NCBI RefSeq assembly: GCF_024170465.1
Contig: NZ_JALJYF010000001.1
Coordinates: forward strand, 992,001 to 1,056,000
Direction of reading: 5' to 3'
DNA length: 64,000 bases
From: Natronospira proteinivora
Lineage (GTDB): Bacteria > Pseudomonadota > Gammaproteobacteria > Natronospirales > Natronospiraceae
How positions within the stretch are numbered: the stretch's first letter is position 1; each line of letters begins with the position of its first letter. Under the pieces are notes generated by a model that saw only the letters and a program-made list of their open reading frames with translations, did no database searches and had not been told where the DNA came from. The translations under genes were made by a program, and so were the position numbers. Positions 53,099 through 59,851 of this stretch are shown piece by piece.

Positions 53099-53425
53099 TC
53101 AGTCGCCCTTGCGCATGGTGCGCCCTTCCCGGGCGCGCTGGCGCCGGACCTCCTTGGGATCCGCCTTCAGGGGCCGGTAAACCTCCACCCGGTCCCCTTC
53201 CCGCAGAACCTGGTCCGCCTTCACCAGGCGGCCAAATATCCCTACACGGCTTTCCTTCAGATCGATCTCGGGAAATAGCTTGGCGATGCCGGAACGGTTA
53301 ACCGCCTCCTCCGCCGTGGTGCCCACCTCCACCTCCAGGACAAGAATCTCCTGGCGTTCCGGGCGAGCGTAGGCCACTTCCACCGAAATTCGCGGTGATT
53401 GGTCCCCGTGGTTCGACTCAGCCAT
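53099..53425 (-). CDS. rnfH: RnfH-family ubiquitin-like protein
   Basis: A 108-residue protein of the RnfH family, with a ubiquitin-like fold (ISVEVAYARPERQEILVLEVEVGTTAEEAVNRSGIAKLFPEIDL, then VGIFGRLVKADQVLREGDRVEVYRPL). Its role is uncertain; it is conserved next to ratA. ATG 53425 overlaps the ratA stop by eight bases. The final residues are very basic (KEVRRQRAREGRTMRKG). Confidence 0.9.
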   Translation of the reverse strand: MAESNHGDQSPRISVEVAYARPERQEILVLEVEVGTTAEEAVNRSGIAKLFPEIDLKESRVGIFGRLVKADQVLREGDRVEVYRPLKADPKEVRRQRAREGRTMRKGD

Positions 53426-53846
53426 GCCGATCCTGAGCGCGGCGCACGAAAGCATCCACCAGGGAATTGGCGATCTGGTGAAAAACCGGCCCCAGCACCG
53501 CATCCAGCAGGCCAGCCACCTCAAAGCGCATATCCAATTTCACCTTGCTGGCGTCATCGCGCAGTGGCTCAAAGCGCCACTCCCCTTCCAGATGCCGGAA
53601 AGGCCCATCCACCAGCTGAATATCGATCAGGCGCCCCGGCTCCATGCGATTGCGGGTGGTAAAAGAGCGGCGCAGCCCACCCTTGATCAGGGTCAGGCTG
53701 GCAGTCAGCTCAGTGTCGGCGGATTCCAGCACCCGAGCCTCCCGGCACCAGGGCAGAAAATCCGGATACCGCTCAATGTCATTCACCAAGTCATACATGG
53801 CCTCGGCCGAATATGGCACCAGGGCTTCACGTTGTACACTCCGCAT
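53418..53846 (-). CDS. ratA: RatA/PasT-family START-domain protein (ubiquinone-binding)
   Basis: A 142-residue member of the RatA/PasT/Coq10-like family: VQREALVPYSAEAMYDLVNDIERYPDFLPWCREARVL, ending in AGLLDAVLGPVFHQIANSLVDAFVRRA. E. coli RatA was reported to inhibit 70S assembly, while homologues bind ubiquinone, so the true role is debated. It follows a sodium transporter gene by nine bases and overlaps rnfH by eight. Confidence 0.92.
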   Translation of the reverse strand: MRSVQREALVPYSAEAMYDLVNDIERYPDFLPWCREARVLESADTELTASLTLIKGGLRRSFTTRNRMEPGRLIDIQLVDGPFRHLEGEWRFEPLRDDASKVKLDMRFEVAGLLDAVLGPVFHQIANSLVDAFVRRAQDRHG

Positions 53847-53855
53847 GGAAACCCC

Positions 53856-55298
53856 TTATGCCGGATGCTGTTCTGATTCGATGACCATGGCGGTCTCTTC
53901 CCCGTTACCGTTCTCATCCTCCACGCCCAGAATGCCGTCAAAGACCCCCAGGGCATGAAGGAAGGCGATAATCACCGCCAAGGGCGCCACAAAGCGAATG
54001 AAGAACAGCCAGAGCTTGTAGCCAAGCCCCACACCCATGCCCAGTTCTTCCGCCGTGGAAGCCCGAGACATGACCCAGCCGGCGAAAATCGCAATCAACA
54101 GGCCGCCCAGGGGTAGCAGAATGTTATCCGCCAGGGACTCCACATTGTCGAAGACGGTCCCCGCCAGGAAAGTGATCTCGGACCAGAGGTTGAAACTGAG
54201 GACGGTCCCGATCCCCAAAAACCAGATAATGCCGCCCACGGAGGCCGCAGCCGCAACCCGGCTCAAGCCCATGTTCTCCACCACCCAGGCCACGGCGGGC
54301 TCCATGAGACTGATGGAAGACGTCCAGGCGGCAAACACCAGCAACAGGAAGAACAGGGTGCCGAAGAGAATCCCCCCGGGCATCTGTCCAAAAGCAATGG
54401 GCAGGGACTGGAACACCAAACCAGGCCCAGCGCCGGGGGAGACCCCTTCAAAGGCGAACACAATGGGGAAGATGGCCAGGCCGGCCAACAGGGCCACAAA
54501 GGTATCGGCCACCACCACACCGCCGGCGGTACGGCCAATGGAGACGTTCTCCGGCAGATAGGCGCCATAGGCCATGATGGCACCCATGCCGAGACTCAGG
54601 GTAAAAAAGGCCTGCCCCACCGCAATCAGGACCGCGTTAGCACTGAGCGCCGAGAAATCCGGACGGAAAAGATAGCTGAAGGCCTCGGCGAAATTGGCCT
54701 GGGCAATGCCATAGCCGACCATGGCCAACAACAGAATCAGGAGCATGGGCATCAGCAGGCGCACCAGGCGTTCCAGGCCGCGTTGCACACCTCGGCCCAC
54801 CACATAAACGGTCAAGCTCAGAAAGGCCGTGTGCCAGAACAGCATCCACTGCCAGCTCCCGGTAAACCGCTCCCAGATGGCGGTGGCCTCTGCACTGTCG
54901 ATGCCCGAAAAGCCCGCCTGGATGGACAACGAAGTGTAATGCAGGGAAGCCCCGGCAATGACACTGTAGAAGGACAGAATCAAAAAGCCGGCGATCACGC
55001 CCATCCAGCCCACCAGCTGCCAATAACGGCTGCCCGATTCCTCCTCGGACAAAAGGCGCATGGTGTTAATCGGGCTGCGGCGCCCCCGGCGGCCCAGCAT
55101 GATTTCCGACATCATGATGGGCAGACCAATGGCCACCACACAGATGAGATAGACCAGGACAAAGGCCCCACCCCCGTTATCACCCACAATGTAGGGAAAG
55201 CGCCAGATATTGCCCAGACCCACTGCGGACCCGGCAGCGGCAAGGATAAAAGCCAGTCGCGTGGACCAGAAACCATGGACCGAAGTGCGTTTGGCCAT
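53856..55298 (-). CDS. Sodium:neurotransmitter symporter (NSS) family transporter
   Basis: A 480-residue transporter with 11-12 predicted helices. The family start FWSTRLAFILAAAGSAVGLGNIWRFPYIVGDNGGGAFVLVYL, with the sodium-binding helix 1, is unmistakable. Bacterial members such as LeuT, MhsT and Tyt1 co-transport amino acids with Na+. The substrate cannot be read from sequence. It lies between ratA and smpB, which are normally adjacent in E. coli, and is probably co-transcribed with ratA-rnfH. Confidence 0.93.
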   Translation of the reverse strand: MAKRTSVHGFWSTRLAFILAAAGSAVGLGNIWRFPYIVGDNGGGAFVLVYLICVVAIGLPIMMSEIMLGRRGRRSPINTMRLLSEEESGSRYWQLVGWMGVIAGFLILSFYSVIAGASLHYTSLSIQAGFSGIDSAEATAIWERFTGSWQWMLFWHTAFLSLTVYVVGRGVQRGLERLVRLLMPMLLILLLAMVGYGIAQANFAEAFSYLFRPDFSALSANAVLIAVGQAFFTLSLGMGAIMAYGAYLPENVSIGRTAGGVVVADTFVALLAGLAIFPIVFAFEGVSPGAGPGLVFQSLPIAFGQMPGGILFGTLFFLLLVFAAWTSSISLMEPAVAWVVENMGLSRVAAAASVGGIIWFLGIGTVLSFNLWSEITFLAGTVFDNVESLADNILLPLGGLLIAIFAGWVMSRASTAEELGMGVGLGYKLWLFFIRFVAPLAVIIAFLHALGVFDGILGVEDENGNGEETAMVIESEQHPA

Positions 55299-55358
55299 TG
55301 CTCAGAACCCCTGAATTGGAATGAAATCGTCGATACCAGGCCCGCACGGGCCAGGGCT

Positions 55359-55378
55359 AAAAATCCGCCAAAGGCGGG
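55359..55378 (-). terminator. Small terminator-like hairpin in the leader of the sodium transporter gene
   Basis: On the minus strand CCGCC-TTT-GGCGG, preceded by a possible G:U pair, is followed by ATTTTT (55363-55359), 61 bases before the transporter ATG. No minus-strand gene ends upstream, so it could act as a leader attenuator. The stem is only five or six base pairs. Confidence 0.35.
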
Positions 55379-55490
55379 AATTCTGGTGGAATTTGCGCCG
55401 ATTCACAAGGTGCAAGCCCCGATTTCAGCCTATATCACCCCATAAGCACCCCGGGAACGGTGCAGGGCATGATGTTGCGCCCGTATTCGT

Positions 55491-55496
55491 TATAAT
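55491..55496 (+). promoter_or_regulatory. Candidate -10 box for smpB
   Basis: A perfect TATAAT lies 50 bases ahead of smpB within the 248-base divergent space. No convincing -35 is found at 16-18 bp, so confidence is low. Confidence 0.35.
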
Positions 55497-55546
55497 GCTC
55501 TGTTCGCCAGCAACATTCAGTCCAAGTCCGGGCCCAAGGGAGCAGC

Positions 55547-56029
55547 ATGGCAGGCAAGAAGAAGCAAAAAGCGCCGAGCAACACCATCGCCCTCAACCGC
55601 AAGGCACGCCATGACTTCGGCATTGAAGAAGACATGGAAGCCGGTCTGGTGCTGGAAGGCTGGGAAGTGAAAAGCCTGCGGGCCGGACGGGCCAGCCTGC
55701 AGGAAGCCTATTGCATCATCCGCAACGGCGAAGCCTGGCTGCTGGGCGCCAACTTCACCCCCGCCCCCGGCACCTCCACTCATGTGAACCCAGACCCTCG
55801 CCGTACCCGCAAGCTGCTCCTGCACGCCCGGGAGCTGAGCCGACTGATCGGTCTGGTGGACCAGCGAGGCTACACCCTGATCCCGCTCGCCATGTACTGG
55901 AAACGGGGCCGAGCCAAGCTCAAGGTGGGCGTGGCCAAGGGCAAGAAGAAGCAGGACAAGCGAGCCGACCAGAAGAAAAAGGATTGGGATCGCCAGAAGG
56001 CCCGCATCATGAAAAGCCAAAACATGTGA
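55547..56029 (+). CDS. smpB: SsrA-binding protein SmpB
   Basis: SmpB binds tmRNA and takes it to stalled ribosomes for trans-translation. The 160-residue protein has [42 protein letters not shown] and [36 protein letters not shown], followed by the C-terminal basic tail needed for decoding-site contact. The tmRNA gene lies 116 bases downstream. Confidence 0.98.
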   Translation: MAGKKKQKAPSNTIALNRKARHDFGIEEDMEAGLVLEGWEVKSLRAGRASLQEAYCIIRNGEAWLLGANFTPAPGTSTHVNPDPRRTRKLLLHARELSRLIGLVDQRGYTLIPLAMYWKRGRAKLKVGVAKGKKKQDKRADQKKKDWDRQKARIMKSQNM

Positions 56030-56038
56030 AGGGCGAGC

Positions 56039-56066
56039 TTCAAGCCTCAAGCTACAAGCTTCAAGC
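56039..56066. repeat. Four tandem heptamers (NNCAAGC) between smpB and ssrA
   Basis: TTCAAGC, CTCAAGC, TACAAGC and TTCAAGC follow each other without gaps, starting nine bases after the smpB stop. Only the first two bases of each unit vary. Similar AAGCTTCAAGC-type tracts occur between genes in several gammaproteobacteria, which I recall but cannot check here. Confidence 0.6.
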
Positions 56067-56145
56067 GGCTCGGTGCCACTCCCCAACAGGGAACAAATCC
56101 CCTAGCCGCCAGTCTCACTACAGTGATACGATGGAGTTTACCAAA

Positions 56146-56516
56146 GGGGGCGACCTGGCTTCGACGCAGGTGGCGAAACCCAAGGTGCATGCCGAGGTTC
56201 AGTCCACCTCGTAAAACAGACTGACCAATGATAGTTGCCAACGACGACAACTACGCTCTGGCGGCCTAAAACGCCTGCCAGCTCTTCACCGGGACTCGCC
56301 CATGGGTCCCGGAAAAGCCTTCGGGCTTGAAGAGTCACCTTACATGGGCTCGCGGTGATGGGCGTCCGGCCCTGATCCGTTAAAACCTTACCGGACTAGC
56401 CGTAAGCGTTCCCTGCCTGGCGGGAAGCTTGCGGCGAATCTCAAAGTCAGGCTAAGCATGTAGAGCCGAGGGCGGAGTGCCTGCGGACGGGGGTTCGATT
56501 CCCCCCGCCTCCACCA
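56146..56516 (+). ncRNA. ssrA: tmRNA
   Basis: Transfer-messenger RNA, 371 bases. The 5' end GGGGGCG pairs with CGCCTCC near the 3' end to form the tRNA-like acceptor stem, with one G:U pair. The T-arm is GGGGG-TTCGATT-CCCCC and CCA is encoded. The mRNA-like part begins at GCC 56237 after a TAGTT and reads (A)ANDDNYALAA to TAA 56267-56269. Compared with E. coli (AANDENYALAA), one Glu has become Asp, and the ALAA end for ClpXP is kept. Pseudoknot regions lie between but I did not resolve them. Confidence 0.97.
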
Positions 56517-56616
56517 TTTAAGCAACATAATCAGTCGCTTACAGTCTGACTAGTCAGAAGCCCCACAACCCGCCCCCCAAAAAGGGATCGGTTGCAAAGG
56601 GGCCGACAGATCAAAG

Positions 56617-56649
56617 CGGGTTCGCATTTCAGCGAACCCGTTTTTTTTT
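56617..56649 (+). terminator. Strong intrinsic terminator after ssrA
   Basis: Perfect nine-base arms CGGGTTCGC (56617-56625) and GCGAACCCG (56632-56640) enclose a six-base loop and are followed by nine T (56641-56649). It lies 100 bases after the tmRNA CCA. The rest of 56517-56844 shows no gene, only short unremarkable stems such as GAGTGGG/CCCACTC near 56733-56753. Confidence 0.92.
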
Positions 56650-56844
56650 GCTCCCACGCTCCAGCCGCCCCAGATCGCCCTGCAGTTGACCCTCCCGCGA
56701 ATACCCGATGTCTATTTGTTCATACCAGTGAGTGGGGTTCCAGCCCACTCTCCCAAAGAGTGATGAGATCGGGCCATATCAATTGCTGGATGGTGCACGC
56801 CGATGGAGAAAATGCCACCGTGCCTAGGTCGGAGAAATTTCCAC

Positions 56845-57318
56845 TCAACTATCGACGTTCAGCTTCATCTCCAGGAGGGAGCCCCGAAAGCCAAATTTCT
56901 CATAGGCTCGAACAGCGGATTCATTTCCCGCATAGACGTCCAGATGGAAGTTGGTGACGCCTTGTTGGCGGCCCCAACTGACCAGGTCCCGTAAAATCAC
57001 CTTGTTCAGGCCTAGCCCTCTGTACTCCTCAGTCACATACATGAAACCCAAATAGCCATGGCTATCGTGATTCAAGGCAGGCTTTGACCGACGCACTTGG
57101 ACATATCCTGTGGCGATTATGGAACCAGAAACCTCTCCCACCACCAACCTGGCATTCTGGTCGGAGATCAGCTTTTCGATATCGTAGTAGTAAGCGCCAT
57201 TCTCTTTCAGAGATTCATCATAAGGACGCTCGGCGTCGATCACCTTTTGTTCCAATCCCACAAGGCAATCATAATCTTCACCCCGAGCTTCTCGCACTAC
57301 TAACCCATCCAACTTCAT
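56845..57318 (-). CDS. GNAT-family N-acetyltransferase
   Basis: A 157-residue GCN5-like acetyltransferase. The acetyl-CoA binding motif is in MYVTEEYRGLGLNKVILRDLVSW (R-G-x-G-x), followed by FHLDVYAGNESAVRAYEKFGFRGSLLEMKL, the usual C-terminal half. The acceptor is unknown. I place the start at ATG 57318 (MKLDGLVVREARGEDYDCL); the open frame to 57663 lies over the next gene and lacks homology. Base composition is lower in GC than most of the window. Confidence 0.85.
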   Translation of the reverse strand: MKLDGLVVREARGEDYDCLVGLEQKVIDAERPYDESLKENGAYYYDIEKLISDQNARLVVGEVSGSIIATGYVQVRRSKPALNHDSHGYLGFMYVTEEYRGLGLNKVILRDLVSWGRQQGVTNFHLDVYAGNESAVRAYEKFGFRGSLLEMKLNVDS

Positions 57319-57359
57319 CACTATTCCAGCCTCAGAACACAAGCAACAAAATGACTTTC

Positions 57360-57863
57360 TTAGGTGTGGATTGGCAATACAAAGCTCACTACCAGCGCGG
57401 CAACATAAAGCCCCACGCCAAAAGATGCATGAGCCATAAGGCTCCTGACCCGGGCTTGCTTCGGGTTTGGCGTCTTCGATGCGGCCATCCCCAATCCAAA
57501 TGATGGTTGCATAAGGAAAAACGGAACAACCACGGTCACCAAGCCAAAAATTAAAGGCGGAATCATCGTGGGCTCTTTTAACCATGCGGGCGACATGATG
57601 GCGATCAGAATCGCCGCGAAAACCACACCAATCACATAGTGAGCAATCCAACCAACCTGGCACTCCAGAAACTTGGGCTCAGATTGCCCGATGTTCTTAT
57701 GGGTGAAACGTCCATCAAGCATATGCTCAAGCCAGCGACCTACCAGGCAGTAGTTTAGTGATGGAATTGCGAAAGCCTTTTTTAGGAAAAAGGCCCAAAT
57801 ATCCATTACCAGAGTCGCCCCAATCCCAACGGATACGACGCTTAAGAACAAACTGACTTCCAT
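57360..57863 (-). CDS. DUF2938-family membrane protein
   Basis: A 167-residue protein with about four or five predicted helices. The recognisable features of DUF2938 are TLVMDIWAFFLKKAFAIPSLNYCLVGRWLEHMLDGRF, GWIAHYVIGVVFAAILIAIM, VPFFLMQPSFGLGMAASKTPNPKQARVRSLMAHASFGVGLY. No function is established for the family. The GNAT gene follows after 41 bases on the same strand, and the ABC permease ends 64 bases upstream. GC content is lower than in the neighbours. Confidence 0.8.
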   Translation of the reverse strand: MEVSLFLSVVSVGIGATLVMDIWAFFLKKAFAIPSLNYCLVGRWLEHMLDGRFTHKNIGQSEPKFLECQVGWIAHYVIGVVFAAILIAIMSPAWLKEPTMIPPLIFGLVTVVVPFFLMQPSFGLGMAASKTPNPKQARVRSLMAHASFGVGLYVAALVVSFVLPIHT

Positions 57864-57927
57864 GAGGCCTCCTGACGCCTATTATTGACTAACACCTAAC
57901 AGCTGAGCTGGTCTTGTGGTCCCTTTT

Positions 57928-58716
57928 TTAGTTGGCCAGGCGGCGGTCCAGTGACCACAGGGCTAGGGGAGCGAAGACTACGATCAAACCCAGGGCCCAT
58001 AACAAAGACCAGACCACGGGCTCCATGACGGCTTCGCCGGCCAGCAGGCCGCGGGAGGCATCGGAGAGTTGCGAGACCGGGTTTGCGCTGACCACGACTT
58101 GCAGCCATTCCGGCATGGTTTCGGTGGGCACAAAGACATTGCTGACGAAGGTCACCGGAAACAGGGCGGTGAAACCGAACAGCTGCACATGCTCCGGATC
58201 GCGGGCGATGACACCCACCCATACCATGATCCAGGAGAATGCCAGGGCAAAGACCAGCAATAGACCCGACATGGCCAGCAACCCGCCGATACCGGCTTCC
58301 AGGCGAAAACCCAGCAGGAAGCCGAGGCTGAACAGGAGCAGGATGGACCAGGCCTGTTTAACCATATCCGCCAGAATCCGGCCGGCCAGAGGTGACCAGC
58401 GGGTAATGGGCAGGGAACGGAAACGGTCGAATACGCCCTTGCTCAGATCGGTATTGAGGCCATGCCCCACATACACTGTGACGAAGACCATATTCATCAC
58501 AATGATGCCGGGCAGCATGAATCGCAGATACTCGTCAGTGGAGCCGGCGATGGCATTACCGAATACATAGAGAAACAGCAGCAGGAAGAGAATGGGCTGG
58601 ATGCTGAAATCCAACAGCTCCCAGGGATTGCGCCGAATCTGGAGCAGGGTCCGCCACGCCAATGTCAGGGTCTGCTGAAGGCCCTGGCCGAGCCCATTAC
58701 CGCTCGCCATGCGCAT
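57928..58716 (-). CDS. ABC-2 type transporter permease
   Basis: A 262-residue ABC-2 permease with six predicted helices, of the DrrB kind: WELLDFSIQPILFLLLFLYVFGNAIAG near the N-terminus and NPVSQLSDASRGLLAGE near the C-terminus. From ATG 58716, with GGAGG six bases upstream, it overlaps the ATPase end by 20 bases. The pair likely exports a hydrophobic compound or a lipid-linked product. The substrate is unknown. Confidence 0.9.
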   Translation of the reverse strand: MRMASGNGLGQGLQQTLTLAWRTLLQIRRNPWELLDFSIQPILFLLLFLYVFGNAIAGSTDEYLRFMLPGIIVMNMVFVTVYVGHGLNTDLSKGVFDRFRSLPITRWSPLAGRILADMVKQAWSILLLFSLGFLLGFRLEAGIGGLLAMSGLLLVFALAFSWIMVWVGVIARDPEHVQLFGFTALFPVTFVSNVFVPTETMPEWLQVVVSANPVSQLSDASRGLLAGEAVMEPVVWSLLWALGLIVVFAPLALWSLDRRLAN

Positions 58717-59668
58717 GCTCGCCCTCCCCTTTGCCGTCATTGAGGGCCGGGTGGCCGGTCAAGGACAGGAATACATCGTCCAGGCTGGCACCCCGGAGGT
58801 TGAAGTCGCTCAAGGCAATACCTTCGGCATCCAGACGCATGACTACCTCAGTAAGTCGAGCGGTATCAGAAACCGCGATACTAGCCTGCTTACCATCCAT
58901 ATCCGCTTCCCGGCCCATCAGGGTATTGAGGATCTCCGCCACCTGGCCCAATTGTTCCCGCTGGCTGGGGCGGATGGTGAGCACTTGCTCACCCACCCGG
59001 CGCTTGAGAGATTCGGGGCTGCCCCTAGCAATCACCCGGCCATGGTCAATGACCGCGATGTCATCAGCCAAGGCATCAGCTTCTTCCAGGTACTGGGTGG
59101 TCAAAAGCACCGTGGTGCCGGCCGATACCAGGCGGCGGATAAGTTGCCAGAGCTCCATGCGGGCCCGCGGGTCCAGGCCCGTGGTGGGTTCATCCAGAAA
59201 CAGGATATTCGGCTCACCCACCAGACTGGCGGCCAGATCCAACCGTCGCCGCATGCCACCGGAATAGGTCTGTACCGCCCGATGCCCGGCTGCTTCCAGA
59301 CTGAAGTCCTGCAAAAGCTGTCGGGCCTGGCTGCGTGCAGCCTGGCGGGGCTTGCCCAGAAGCCGGGCGATCAGCACCAGGTTCTCCATGCCAGTAAGCT
59401 TTTCATCCACGGAGGCGTACTGGCCGGTCAAGCCGATCTGCTGGCGCACGGCATGAGCGTCGCTCATGACATCATGGCCATTGATGGTGACCTGACCCGA
59501 GTCTGGCGAGATCAGTGTCGCCAGAATCCGAATCATGGTGGTCTTGCCGGCTCCGTTGGGGCCCAGTAGCCCCAGAACCGTTCCCCGGGGAACGGAAAGA
59601 TCGACCCCCTCCAGTGCTCGGGTGGCGCCGAAATGCTTGCAAACGCCCTGGGCGTGAATCGCATCCAT
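58697..59668 (-). CDS. ABC transporter ATP-binding protein, daunorubicin-resistance (DrrA) type
   Basis: A 323-residue ATPase with Walker A GPNGAGKTT, signature YSGGMRRRLDLAASLVG, Walker B ILFLDEPTTGLDP and the H-loop LTTQYLEEAD. The extra C-terminal 90 residues (LTIRPSQREQLGQVAEILN to LSDFNLRGASLDDVFLSLTG) are typical of DrrA-like exporters. ATG 59668 is preferred to an in-frame TTG at 59692. It is divergent from the kinase-like gene. Confidence 0.92.
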   Translation of the reverse strand: MDAIHAQGVCKHFGATRALEGVDLSVPRGTVLGLLGPNGAGKTTMIRILATLISPDSGQVTINGHDVMSDAHAVRQQIGLTGQYASVDEKLTGMENLVLIARLLGKPRQAARSQARQLLQDFSLEAAGHRAVQTYSGGMRRRLDLAASLVGEPNILFLDEPTTGLDPRARMELWQLIRRLVSAGTTVLLTTQYLEEADALADDIAVIDHGRVIARGSPESLKRRVGEQVLTIRPSQREQLGQVAEILNTLMGREADMDGKQASIAVSDTARLTEVVMRLDAEGIALSDFNLRGASLDDVFLSLTGHPALNDGKGEGEHAHGER

Positions 59669-59775
59669 TTTTTGACCCTGTTCGATAATCAAGCGGTATG
59701 CTAGCCCAGAGTTTCAATAACAACCACATCAAGCGCGATTGAGGTCCGATTTCAGGCCGACCAAAGCCGGGCACA

Positions 59776-59803
59776 CTTGTCAGGAAAGGCGGAATATGAC
59801 AAG
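59776..59803. promoter_or_regulatory. Inverted repeat between the ABC exporter and the kinase-like gene
   Basis: CTTGTCA (59776-59782) and TGACAAG (59797-59803) are perfect arms with 14 bases between, so the half-sites are 21 bp apart, two helical turns. It lies in the 183-base divergent region. A regulator site is possible, but seven-base arms could arise by chance. Confidence 0.3.
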
Positions 59804-59851
59804 AATCGTTGCCAAGACATATTCCTGCCACATTAGGTGTAAAGGGCAACG

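Noticed and set aside
56592-56957. 121-codon plus-strand frame after tmRNA
   Set aside because: It runs through the ssrA terminator and into the antisense of the GNAT gene. There is no ribosome site or family resemblance.
56490-57900. Integrated island at the 3' end of ssrA
   Set aside because: I looked for a second copy of the tmRNA end (TTCGATTCCCCCCGCC) downstream and for an integrase; neither is visible.
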